Positions 18,037 through 26,412 of a stretch of 64,000 nucleotides of DNA are shown here, piece after piece (the stretch's first letter is position 1; each line of letters starts with the position of its first letter). This DNA comes from JAAYAY01 sp964563135. Its GTDB lineage: Bacteria; Planctomycetota; Planctomycetia; Pirellulales; Thermoguttaceae. A program made the translations under genes and the position numbers. The notes below the pieces were generated by a model. The model ran no database searches. It was not told the DNA's origin and saw only the letters and a program-made list of their open reading frames with translations. The stretch spans positions 7,037 through 71,036 of the forward strand of contig CAZLWV010000021.1 in assembly GCA_964563135.1 (NCBI GenBank), in the 5' to 3' direction.

Positions 18037-19059
18037 TCACAAGCCCTGGCGGAGCATGTAAAGGGTCCAGAGGGAGCGTATGGCCACTGCCGTGCCCCAT
18101 GCAAGGAAGAATGTCATAATCCCGAAGTAAACGGTTCGAAAGCCCTGCAGCCGAAACTGAAGCGATTCGGAGGTCTGTCGGCACAGTCGATCAAGTGATT
18201 CCTCGATCCGGCCTGCGTCCTCCCCCGAGGAAATCATACCCTTCTGATCATACGTCAACGAGGTGCAGTTCGCCAAGCTCTCGCTCAAAGTGCTTCCTTG
18301 GTCCAGGTGCGGGATCGATGCCAGGAATTCCTTGCGAACGACCGTGTTGTCCACGGCCAGGCTGGCCGTTCGAACCATATGCGCTACCGCCGCCCCGCCC
18401 GTCCGGTACATCAGGTTGAAGGCAAGGAAGAAGCGGCTGACGGCCAGTTCTCGGACGGACGGTCCGATCAGCGGTAACGCCAGGAGCAGGTGTTCCCAGA
18501 GTTGTCGCAACGGAGGCACGTTGAGCACCAGCAAAACGGCAGCGCCCAGGGTGGCAAGCTCCATTACGGTCTGGACCAGGAGTTGCACGGCGGTGAGGAA
18601 CGGAGCGAACAGCAAATGGCCGGCGATGACGACCGCGCTGGCCACGCAATACAGGACCAGAGGAACCAGCCACAGGCTCCTGATGGCCTGATACGGCCGT
18701 TCCAGCATCGCGCAGTGATCCTGGAGATAACGAAGTGCCTCATCGGTGCGACCGCTCTGCTCGCCGCATCGCAGCACTGGCAGATAGAACGGAGGCAGAT
18801 CCGTCGCGGCGCCAGCCAATGCGTCTGAGAGTGGAGCCCCCCCTCTGGCTGCCTCTGCCATACGATTTCCCAGGGAACGAAACAACAGGCTGGGCGACGA
18901 ACGCGTGCAGGTTTCAATACTGTCGGGCAGGCTCAGGCCTGCCCGGAGGCATGTGCCAAGGTTGCCCGAAAAGGCGGCGACGTCCTTGAGCCGCAGCCTC
19001 GGCAGCAGCCAGCGGAATTCCCGCGCCAGGTCTTTGGTAATCCCCATCGCTGCCGACAC
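18037..19059 (-). CDS. Type II secretion/type IV pilus F-family inner-membrane protein, orphan
   Basis: A 340-aa GspF/PilC-type protein with two T2SSF domains: FSGNLGTCLRAGLSLPDSIE near 35-54 with RCGEQSGRTDEALRYL near 107-122, and the second repeat RFFLAFNLMYRTGGAAVAHM near 209-228 with MISSGEDAGRIEESLDRL near 274-291. Hydrophobic segments near 130-150, 155-190 and 305-325 fit the three-helix topology. F proteins form the membrane platform for pilin or pseudopilin assembly. No ATPase or pilin gene is adjacent, so its partners must be elsewhere. Start is ATG 19059 or the ATG four codons in. It lies 54 bp from proB in the same orientation. Confidence 0.88.
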   Translation of the reverse strand: MSAAMGITKDLAREFRWLLPRLRLKDVAAFSGNLGTCLRAGLSLPDSIETCTRSSPSLLFRSLGNRMAEAARGGAPLSDALAGAATDLPPFYLPVLRCGEQSGRTDEALRYLQDHCAMLERPYQAIRSLWLVPLVLYCVASAVVIAGHLLFAPFLTAVQLLVQTVMELATLGAAVLLVLNVPPLRQLWEHLLLALPLIGPSVRELAVSRFFLAFNLMYRTGGAAVAHMVRTASLAVDNTVVRKEFLASIPHLDQGSTLSESLANCTSLTYDQKGMISSGEDAGRIEESLDRLCRQTSESLQFRLQGFRTVYFGIMTFFLAWGTAVAIRSLWTLYMLRQGL

Positions 19060-19113
19060 TCCCTCAACTCGTCGCGGCTCAGCCCACTTCCACCGGGCCT
19101 TTCTGCCGGGCCT

Positions 19114-20265
19114 CTACCCGATCTTCGCGGCAGTGACCAGAAGATTGTCGCGATGGACGACCTCTTCGTAAGGACACTGGCCCAACACGGCTGGAATCTC
19201 CGTTGTCTTGAGTCCACGGATCCGCCGGATGTCGTCGGAGCTGTAGTTGCTCAGTCCCCGTGCAAACTCCTGGCTTTCCGCATCGCACAGCGCAATGACA
19301 TCCCCCTTTCCGAAATGGCCATTCACTTTGACGACGCCAATCGCCAGCAGGCTTCCGCCGTGGTGTTCCACGGCCCGCCTGGCTCCGGCATCGACCAGTA
19401 CACGGCCCCGGGGCTGCACGGTGTAGCCGATCCAACGCTTGCGTGCTGCGAGGGCCTGCCCGCGGGCAAGAAAGGCGGTCCCGACCTGCTGTCCTTCGAG
19501 GATTTCGCGGAGGATACCAGGTCTGCGTCCGCTGGCGATGATCACGTTCTCTCCGGAAGCGGTTGCCTGGCGGGCCGCCTCCAGCTTGCTCGCCATTCCC
19601 CCCTTGCTGAGGCCTGTCTTGGCATCGCGTACCAGCGCAAGGATCTCCGGTCCAAGGCTCTCGACGGTCGGCAGGACTTCCGCCCCAGGGGAACCGGGTA
19701 TGCCATTGTACAGCCCTTCCACATCGGAAAGTAACACCAGCAAGGGGGCTTGGATCAAGTTCGTCACGATCGCCGCCAGCCGGTCGTTGTCGCCAAACGA
19801 CGTCTGCAGTTCATATACGCTGACCGTATCGTTTTCGTTGATGATCGGCAGGACGCCAAATTCCAGCAGGGCCAGGATTGTGTTTCGGGCGTTCAGATAA
19901 CGTTGGCGATGATCCAGGTCCTCGGCCGTCAGCAGTACCTGGCCCACGTGCCGCCCGTACTTCTGCAGGCTTCGTTCGTAGGCCTCCACGAGCAAGCTCT
20001 GGCCAGCCGCCGCCACTGCCTGGAGCTGAGCGAGGTTTGTCGGGCGGCCTTTGAGTCCCAATCGCCCAATTCCTGCCCCGACGGCGCCGGAACTGACAAG
20101 AACCAGCTTTCTGCCGTTGGCCATTGCCTCGTGAAGGTCACGGGCAAGCAGGTCGATCCGTTCCAGGTCGAGCACTCCATTGGGCTTGGTGAGCACCCGA
20201 GTACCAACCTTGACGACCACCGTTGTGGCCGTCGTGGCAATCTCCTGGCGAACAATGTCGGTCAT
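19114..20265 (-). CDS. proB: Glutamate 5-kinase
   Basis: A 383-aa protein with an amino-acid kinase domain: VVVKVGTRVLTKPNG (17-31), VLVSSGAVGAGIGRLG (55-70), INENDTVSVYEL (about 140-151), LLVLLSDVEGLYNG (174-187) and TGLSKGGMASKLEAARQA (about 213-230). A C-terminal PUA domain covers about 280-383 (RGRVLVDAGARRAVEHHGGSLL). It phosphorylates L-glutamate in the first step of proline synthesis. The length matches the PUA-containing form. proA is not next to it here. It is divergent from purF, with 318 bp between. Confidence 0.96.
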   Translation of the reverse strand: MTDIVRQEIATTATTVVVKVGTRVLTKPNGVLDLERIDLLARDLHEAMANGRKLVLVSSGAVGAGIGRLGLKGRPTNLAQLQAVAAAGQSLLVEAYERSLQKYGRHVGQVLLTAEDLDHRQRYLNARNTILALLEFGVLPIINENDTVSVYELQTSFGDNDRLAAIVTNLIQAPLLVLLSDVEGLYNGIPGSPGAEVLPTVESLGPEILALVRDAKTGLSKGGMASKLEAARQATASGENVIIASGRRPGILREILEGQQVGTAFLARGQALAARKRWIGYTVQPRGRVLVDAGARRAVEHHGGSLLAIGVVKVNGHFGKGDVIALCDAESQEFARGLSNYSSDDIRRIRGLKTTEIPAVLGQCPYEEVVHRDNLLVTAAKIG

Positions 20266-20583
20266 AGCTGGCAGAGGGATTCGGGGTTGAGAGAGCAGTG
20301 TAATCCTTTAAGAATACTCGGCTGTCTTGATAATCAAAAGCCACCGGCGCCGGCCTGTTTTCGAGGATTCTGGCGAGGGCGGGTCCCGATTCGCCGCCCG
20401 GTTCCGTCAAGTTGCCCGTTGTTCGTACGCATGGTTGACCTTAGAATGAAGAGACAATCTTACGCACCGTGGGAACGGTCGCGGTGCGACTCCTGCAAGG
20501 GGGTGGCCCCTTCTTTCCCGCTACATCCCCACACAACCTCGCATGGAGTCGGCAGTTAGGATAACGGCCGATCGGCAAACACG
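20266..20583. other. Divergent proB/purF intergenic region, 318 bp
   Basis: Contains the start regions of both genes. The part near proB is AT-richer than the surroundings (TTGATT and TATTCT on the minus strand, spaced 15 bases). No small gene or recognisable riboswitch was seen. Confidence 0.4.
20419..20447 (+). promoter_or_regulatory. Candidate purF promoter
   Basis: TTGTTC (20419-20424) and TAGAAT (20442-20447) are separated by 17 bases, about 135 bases upstream of the purF start. The -10 matches the consensus at five of six positions and the -35 at only three. An alternative pairing is TTGACC (20435-20440) with TCTTAC (20458-20463), also spaced by 17. Confidence 0.3.
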
Positions 20584-22158
20584 ATGAGCGAGTTGCGAGA
20601 AGAGTGCGGCGTTGCCGCCATCTACCATCTCCCCGGCCGAGGAGTCAGCGCCCTGTGTCCCGACCAGGGACCGGAAGAAGTCTCCCGGTTGATGCCGCGG
20701 ATGCTGTTGGATATTCAGAATCGCGGGCAGCTCGCAGCCGGGATCACAAGCTACAACCCCCGTCGGAGGCAGCTCATTGACACCTATAAGGATGTGGGGA
20801 CGGTCTCCGAGGTGTTCCGCTTGAGCCATCGAGCCAAGTACGAAAGTCTGATGCGCGAGTACGTTGGACGGGCCGCGATCGGCCACGTTCGCTATGCCAC
20901 CTGTGGCGCCGAGGATCGCAGCTACGCTCAGCCTTTCGAACGCCATCATATCAAGAAACACAAGTGGTTCAGTTTCGCCTTCAATGGGCAGTTGGCCAAC
21001 TACGACGATCTGCGAGACCAGCTTCTGGGTGACGAAGACAACTATCTTGCGCGTGAGACGGATACCGAGATCTTCATGCATGTGATCAGCACGGCCCTTT
21101 CGCAAGAGAAGCGGCCGCCGTTGATCGAGGTCTGCAGCCACATTGCGCAGCGTTTCGACGGTGCCTACAGTTTTGTCTTTCTGGACGCACTGGGCGATAT
21201 GGTGGTTGCGCGGGATCCGCTGGGGATCAAGCCGCTCAGCTACGCCCTGGAAGGTCCCCTGTTTGCCGCGGCCAGCGAGAGCGTCGCCCTGGTGAACCTG
21301 GGATTTCCGCCCGAGCAGATCAAATCGCTGCTGCCCGGCCAGGCCATCATGATCGCCGATGGAGAACTGGAAATACGCCAGTTCGCTCCTAGCCCCCGGC
21401 GGGCTCACTGCTTCTTCGAGTGGATCTACTTCTCCAATGTGGCCAGCACGCTGGACAACCGCGGTGTCTACATGACCCGCAAGTCGCTTGGCGAGGAATT
21501 GGCCCGCATGGAGGACATCGGGATCGACGAAGACACGATTGTTGTCCCCGTTCCCGACACGAGCAAGGCGGCGGCCGATGCGATGGCGTACAAGCTTGGC
21601 GTGCCGTGCCTCGAAGGGTTGATTCGCAACCGCTACAGCGGCCGCACTTTCATCGAAGGAGGCGCCAAGCGCGAGCAGAAGGCCCAGACGAAGTACACGC
21701 CGCTGCGCGAGGTGCTGGAAGGGAAACGGGTCCTGCTGGTCGAGGACTCGATTGTTCGTTCCACCACGATGCGCGTGCTCCTGAAACGTATTCGCCAGCA
21801 AGGGCTTGCCCGCGAGGTCCACGTTCGCGTGGCGTGTCCTCCGATCGTTTCTCCCTGCTTCTACGGCATTGACATGTCGACGATCAGCGAGCTGTTTGCG
21901 CCCGCTTTTCTGCGGGGCGGCCCGCTCACCGACGAAGCCCATCGCGAGATGGCTCGCACGCTCGGTGCCGATTCGCTCCGGTATCTTCCGGTCGATGCGA
22001 TTGCGAGGGCCATCGGTCTGGATGCCGATCAGCTCTGCCGTGCGTGCATTACCGGCGACTATCCCACTGAGGCCGGCCGCCGTCTGGCGGGGATTGCTCA
22101 CTACAACCACCACAACGGAATTGCCCGCCGCGCCTACGAGACGGCAGAGACGCGGTGA
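20584..22158 (+). CDS. purF: Amidophosphoribosyltransferase (glutamine PRPP amidotransferase)
   Basis: A 524-aa PurF. The N-terminal nucleophile hydrolase domain begins with a seven-residue propeptide and then Cys8 (REECGVAAIYH), the glutaminase nucleophile. The phosphoribosyltransferase domain shows the PRPP loop VLLVEDSIVRSTTMRVLLK (about 382-400). Four cysteines in FeS-type positions are present: AHCFFEWIYFS, RVACPPIVSPC and CRAC near the C terminus, as in the Bacillus-type iron-sulfur enzyme. It catalyses the first committed step of purine synthesis. It faces a second, atypical PurF-like gene at 22283-23716, with only 124 bp between the stops. A 615-codon antisense frame is a coding shadow. 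Confidence 0.93.
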   Translation: MSELREECGVAAIYHLPGRGVSALCPDQGPEEVSRLMPRMLLDIQNRGQLAAGITSYNPRRRQLIDTYKDVGTVSEVFRLSHRAKYESLMREYVGRAAIGHVRYATCGAEDRSYAQPFERHHIKKHKWFSFAFNGQLANYDDLRDQLLGDEDNYLARETDTEIFMHVISTALSQEKRPPLIEVCSHIAQRFDGAYSFVFLDALGDMVVARDPLGIKPLSYALEGPLFAAASESVALVNLGFPPEQIKSLLPGQAIMIADGELEIRQFAPSPRRAHCFFEWIYFSNVASTLDNRGVYMTRKSLGEELARMEDIGIDEDTIVVPVPDTSKAAADAMAYKLGVPCLEGLIRNRYSGRTFIEGGAKREQKAQTKYTPLREVLEGKRVLLVEDSIVRSTTMRVLLKRIRQQGLAREVHVRVACPPIVSPCFYGIDMSTISELFAPAFLRGGPLTDEAHREMARTLGADSLRYLPVDAIARAIGLDADQLCRACITGDYPTEAGRRLAGIAHYNHHNGIARRAYETAETR

Positions 22159-22282
22159 GAGTTGTTTCGGGCTGGACGCAGTCTTCGGGAAGCCCGCCAC
22201 CGGCCGGATTGAAGGAGCGTCAGGACGGCTGTGTTGCCGGCTTGGGAGCGTTCGGATTTTGGGCCGAGGAGGGGATGCCGGT

Positions 22283-23716
22283 TCACTGGCCGGTGCGGCG
22301 GGCGCATCCTTTGCATGGCTCCGCGCCGTCCCAGCAGTAGGTACAGAGTTTCTCTTTCGGTAGTCCAATCGCCTCGACCAGATCCGGCAGTTTCTGGTAC
22401 TTGAGAGTTGTCACCCCCAGTTGTCGGCGGATCCTCTCAATCATCATCGCATGTCGCTCCGTACTGGAGTCGGCGTATTCGTCGAGATGTGAATTGGCGT
22501 CGCCTTCCAGTTCCTGGATCACGGTGCGAGTTGCCAGGTCCATCTCCGATTTGGAGCGGGAGAAGTTCAGATACTTGCAGCCGAACACCAGCGGCGGACA
22601 TGCCGGCCACATGTGTACCTCCTTGGCGCCGTCGGCGTAAAGCCGCTGGATCGTGTCCCTCAGTTGGGTGCCGCGAACGATCGAATCCTCGCAGAACAAG
22701 AGTCGTTTGCCGCGGATCAAGTCGCTTATGGGAATCAGTTTCATGCGGGCCACCAGGTCGCGAATCCGCTGTTCCTGGGGCATGAAACTCCGCGGCCAGG
22801 TGGGCGTGTATTTGACGAACGGACGCTGGTATGGCAGCCCGGACTGGTTGGCATAGCCGATGGCGTGCCCGGTTCCCGAGTCCGGAATTCCCGCAACGAC
22901 ATCGACATCGACGCGGTCGGCCCGCGCCAACGCCGCACCGCATCGATTGCGCACGGCTTCGCAGTTGATTCCTTCGTAAGTCGAGGCGGGGTAACCGTAG
23001 TAGACCCAGAGGAATGAGCAGATCTGCATCTCGTCTCCGGGAGGGCGCAAGGTCTCCACTCCGTCGGGACAGAGACGTACGATCTCCGCCGGCCCCAGGA
23101 ATCGGTCGATTTCGTAATCCAGGTTGACCAGCGAACAGGTTTCGAGGGTCACGCAACGGGCATCCTGCTTACAGCCCAGCGCCAGCGGCGTGCGACCGAG
23201 GCGGTCGCGAGCGGCGTAGATACAGCCGTCGGTCATCAGCAGAATCGTGCATGAACCCTCGACCGATTCCTGGGCCAAGCGAATTCCTTCCTCGAAGGTG
23301 CTTCCCTGGTTGATCAGTGTTGCTACAAGCTCGGTCGGGTTGATTTCATCACCACTCATCTCGGAGAAATGAGTTGCCTGTTTCTTGAAGGCCTCCTTGG
23401 CGAGAGCGTCCAGATTCTCGATCCGTCCGACGGTCACGAGGGCATAGGTGCCCAAATGCGAGCCGATAATCAACGGCTGGTCTTCGTAGTCGCTGATGAC
23501 TCCGATTCCTGTGGAACCGTGCAGCTTGGGCAGATCGTCTTCGAACTTGCTGCGGAACTGGGTGTTGGTGATATCTTTGATGAAGCGGTTGAATCCTTTC
23601 CCGTTCCTAACGGCCAGCCCGCCTCGAACGGTACCCAGATGGGAATGGTAGTCTGTGCCATAGAACAGATCCGAAACGCAGTCGTTTTTCGAAACGACGC
23701 CGTAGACCCCTCCCAT
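22283..23716 (-). CDS. PurF-like protein lacking the N-terminal catalytic Cys
   Basis: The 477-aa protein aligns by motif with PurF, but after Met1 it reads GGVYGVVSKNDC where canonical enzymes have Cys-Gly. The glutaminase nucleophile is therefore missing at position 2; the nearest Cys is residue 13. Gln-amidotransferase-like features persist (DYHSHLGTVRGGLAV, SDYEDQPLIIGSHLGTYAL), as does the PRPP loop LLFCEDSIVRGTQLRDTI and Cys-rich FeS-like positions (QICSF, WPACPPLVFGC, LCTYCWDGAEPCKGC). The start at 23716 has a strong AGAGGAAG site; 126 upstream in-frame residues look non-coding. Similar MGG-start proteins annotated as amidophosphoribosyltransferase occur in other bacteria, as I recall. 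Activity may be ammonia-dependent, or it may use Cys13, or it may have a new role. Confidence 0.88.
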   Translation of the reverse strand: MGGVYGVVSKNDCVSDLFYGTDYHSHLGTVRGGLAVRNGKGFNRFIKDITNTQFRSKFEDDLPKLHGSTGIGVISDYEDQPLIIGSHLGTYALVTVGRIENLDALAKEAFKKQATHFSEMSGDEINPTELVATLINQGSTFEEGIRLAQESVEGSCTILLMTDGCIYAARDRLGRTPLALGCKQDARCVTLETCSLVNLDYEIDRFLGPAEIVRLCPDGVETLRPPGDEMQICSFLWVYYGYPASTYEGINCEAVRNRCGAALARADRVDVDVVAGIPDSGTGHAIGYANQSGLPYQRPFVKYTPTWPRSFMPQEQRIRDLVARMKLIPISDLIRGKRLLFCEDSIVRGTQLRDTIQRLYADGAKEVHMWPACPPLVFGCKYLNFSRSKSEMDLATRTVIQELEGDANSHLDEYADSSTERHAMMIERIRRQLGVTTLKYQKLPDLVEAIGLPKEKLCTYCWDGAEPCKGCARRTGQ

Positions 23717-24236
23717 GTGGTACTTCCTCTCCGACGCGGATTGTGTGGTTGGTAACCGACGGCCCCCTGAGCCGCTCGCTCTGCCAAGCCTGCAAGCTAG
23801 CAGAGACAGCACTGCCTGCAAAGCCTTCCCGGCTCTCAAGGGGGGCCGCCGAATGACGTAAGTCATTGTTTTGATGGTTGTTCGGCGCAATGCACCGCAG
23901 GTGGTCACAAACCGGTGTACGGCAGCGGATTGGCTGTCCCAAACCCCTTGCCCGCGAAAAACTCTGATCCGAAAACGACTGCCTCGGCCCGCCCCACCTT
24001 CGTGCACCGACCTGCAAGCGTCTGCCGGTGTCCTCGGGAAGAACCCTCCCACCAGAGTCGGTTGCGGGGCATTGAAGGTGAGGTTGCCTGCCATCGTCTC
24101 GTCCCCGTGAAGGGCCTGTCGGAGCCAGGTTCGGGGCGCGGGACACGGGCCGGAATTCCCCCAATTGCCATTCAGTTGACAAGGACCCCTGCTACCTCTA
24201 CACTTGTAGTGGAGCCTCGAACCCTGGGAGATTACC
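23717..24236. other. Divergent intergenic region, 520 bp
   Basis: Separates the PurF-like gene from blaI. The right end carries the BlaI-type operator at 24198-24209. Several frames are open because of high GC, but none looks like a real protein. Confidence 0.4.
24198..24209 (+). promoter_or_regulatory. BlaI/MecI-type operator
   Basis: The perfect dyad CTACA-CT-TGTAG lies 27 bases before the blaI start. TACA-N2-TGTA is the known core of BlaI/MecI/CopY-family operators, so the regulator probably represses its own operon. Confidence 0.65.
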
Positions 24237-24632
24237 GTGACCAGTCCATCGACCGAGTTGGGACGGGCCGAGTGGGCCGTGATGGAAGCGCTGTGGAAGC
24301 GGCAGCGGGGGACCGCGACGGAACTGCAGCGCGACCTGGAGGAGTCACACCATTGGGCCTACAGCACCGTCAAGACGATGCTGGATCGGCTCGTGGCCAA
24401 GGGCTTCGTCAAGGCTTGCCGCGTCAGCAATGTCTACGAATACACCCCTAAGGTTCATCGCGGTTCGGTCGTCGCCCGGGCGGTCGACGATCTTTTCGAT
24501 CGCATCCTCGCGGGCTCTCTGGCGCCCATGCTCGATCGCCTGATCGAGAGTCGCCGGCTCGGCGCCGGCGAGATCGACGAACTGCGACAGATGCTCGATC
24601 ACTATTCGGAAGAACCGGAGAACGATCGATGA
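24237..24632 (+). CDS. BlaI/MecI/CopY-family transcriptional repressor
   Basis: A 131-aa protein starting with GTG, with GGGAG just upstream. The winged-helix domain covers residues 1-75: ELGRAEWAVMEALWKRQRGT, then HHWAYSTVKTMLDRLVAKGF, the recognition helix and wing of the Penicillinase_R family. The C-terminal dimerisation region follows (VVARAVDDLFDRILAGSLAP), ending LRQMLDHYSEE. Family members are cleaved or released when a membrane BlaR1 sensor is activated. The next gene encodes such a protein and overlaps by four bases (ATGA), so the two are co-translated. Planctomycetes have many such pairs and the inducer is often not a beta-lactam. Confidence 0.95.
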   Translation: MTSPSTELGRAEWAVMEALWKRQRGTATELQRDLEESHHWAYSTVKTMLDRLVAKGFVKACRVSNVYEYTPKVHRGSVVARAVDDLFDRILAGSLAPMLDRLIESRRLGAGEIDELRQMLDHYSEEPENDR

Positions 24633-26242
24633 ACCAGGGCGCATCGGTATGGCTAGGGGACGTGGCTTCTGCGTGGTCGTCATGGATGCTCGGCATGGCC
24701 TGGATCGTGGCGGTGCTGGTTGCGATCCTCTGGCTGGTGACGACGATTCTCAGGGCCCGTTCCGCCTCGCTCCTGTACGCGCTCTGGCTTCTGGTCCTGG
24801 TTCGGCTGATGCTGCCTCCGGAATTCGCGTTTCCCACCGGCTGGGGCTGGTGGGTCCGAACCACCAGATCCGACATGGTCTCCGATCCCGAACCGGTTTC
24901 GCCCCGAGCCGAGATTCCTGCTGAAACGCCGAATGACCGGATTGGCCTTGCGGAAGATACGCCTTCACCGGGTCCCGATGCGGACTCGATGCCGATTGCG
25001 ATGATTGCGATGATTGCCTGGCTGGGCATCGTGGCGGCGCGATGCGGAATGCTTTTTACTGCGGCCCTCCAGGTCCATGTCTGGGTGGCACGTGCTCACC
25101 TTGTTTTCGACCCCGCGCTTCTCGAACTGTTGGAGGATTGCCGCAATCGTGTGGGTGTGCGCCGAAAGGTCGAGCTGAGGAACTCCGAGGCTTGTTCCAC
25201 GCCGTTGGTGGTCGGCATCTGGCGGCCTGTGCTCCTGCTGCCGTCTCCTGTCCTGGATCGCCTCGACAGAGAGCAATTACGGGCCGTGCTCATTCATGAG
25301 CTGCATCATGTGCGGCGGTGGGACGGATTGGTGAATCTGCTGCAGGGGCTGCTGGGAGCCGCTTACTTTTTCCATCCGGCCGTGTGGTGGGCGAACTGGC
25401 GGATTCGGCAACTTCGCGAGGACGCCTGCGACGAGCGAACGGTAGCGGTTCTCAAGGGGAACCGAAAGCCCTACGGCGAGGCGATTTTCCGCGTGGCTGA
25501 GATCCTCGGCTACTCAGCCCCCCCGTTGACGCTGGGCGTGCTCGATTCGACTTCTCCGCTTACCCAGCGGCTGCGGCGGATTCTCGATCCCCGTCTGCCC
25601 ATCGAGGGCGGTCTGCGCTGGCACTCCGCTCTCATCCTCATTCTCGCCACGGCGATCCTTCTTCCAGCCGGTGCCAAACCTGCCCTGTCGGTCGCCGAAT
25701 CGCCCACCGACCGATGGATCGTCGCCGAAGCCTTTTCCGATGGGCCTTTGGGATGCGTCAAGAAGGACCGTTCGTGGCGCCCCAGGGAGATCATTCCCTT
25801 CCCCGATGAGCGCACCTTGCCGGACTCGATACGCGGAGAATCGCCGCCGGCCACCGCGGATGGGACGGCGAGCGAGGCCGCCCTCGAGGAACTGATCGGC
25901 GAACTGGCGGTTGCCGAACGGCGGCAAACGACCATTGACGCTCTGATCGCCGTCGGCCCCGTTGCCGAGCCTCAATTGCTGGGCAAACTCGCCGGCGCGG
26001 GACCGTCTGTTCGCGGGGCGATCTACGATGTCCTCATGCGAATCGGAACCGAACGGAGCCTTCTCCCTCTGCACCAGGCCCTGCTCATGCGGGGTGCATC
26101 GGAGGAGGATCATATCCGAAAGACGCTGGACGCGATCTACGATCGCATGGAGATACCGCTCTCCACGCTGGAGCCGTCCATGAAGTCTTCTCGGGTTTAC
26201 GAAGTGGAAGAGGAGGAAGATGAGTGGGGCGAGCCATTCTAA
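24629..26242 (+). CDS. BlaR1-like M56 membrane metallopeptidase with C-terminal HEAT-like region
   Basis: The 537-aa protein has three to four helices in the first 150 residues, then a zinc peptidase domain with HELHH at 223-227 and the downstream REDACDERTVAVL (263-275) that supplies the third ligand. Another helix lies near 330-345 (LILATAILLPAGAKPAL). Beyond it there is no penicillin-binding domain; instead about 420-520 resembles two or three HEAT repeats (TTIDALIAVGPVAEPQLLGK, VRGAIYDVLMRIGTERS). BlaR1 proteins sense a signal outside and inactivate BlaI through the protease domain. The replaced sensor region suggests a protein-protein signal. It is coupled to blaI upstream. Confidence 0.92.
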   Translation: MNQGASVWLGDVASAWSSWMLGMAWIVAVLVAILWLVTTILRARSASLLYALWLLVLVRLMLPPEFAFPTGWGWWVRTTRSDMVSDPEPVSPRAEIPAETPNDRIGLAEDTPSPGPDADSMPIAMIAMIAWLGIVAARCGMLFTAALQVHVWVARAHLVFDPALLELLEDCRNRVGVRRKVELRNSEACSTPLVVGIWRPVLLLPSPVLDRLDREQLRAVLIHELHHVRRWDGLVNLLQGLLGAAYFFHPAVWWANWRIRQLREDACDERTVAVLKGNRKPYGEAIFRVAEILGYSAPPLTLGVLDSTSPLTQRLRRILDPRLPIEGGLRWHSALILILATAILLPAGAKPALSVAESPTDRWIVAEAFSDGPLGCVKKDRSWRPREIIPFPDERTLPDSIRGESPPATADGTASEAALEELIGELAVAERRQTTIDALIAVGPVAEPQLLGKLAGAGPSVRGAIYDVLMRIGTERSLLPLHQALLMRGASEEDHIRKTLDAIYDRMEIPLSTLEPSMKSSRVYEVEEEEDEWGEPF

Positions 26243-26412
26243 GGTTCGCTCAAGGAGCAGCAGCCGCATCTTGAAGGGGACGATCGTGCCGTCTTCAGGG
26301 AATGAAACGGTGCGGCTCAACGACTTGTGGGTCCGATTGTTCCGGCAGATCAGCATCGTACCTGCAGGATCCGCCTGGGTCGAAGCGGTGGGATTTGCGG
26401 TGGAGAATAATC

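Noticed and set aside
20521..22368. 615-codon minus-strand frame
   Set aside because: It is the antisense of the well-supported purF gene and has no family motifs.
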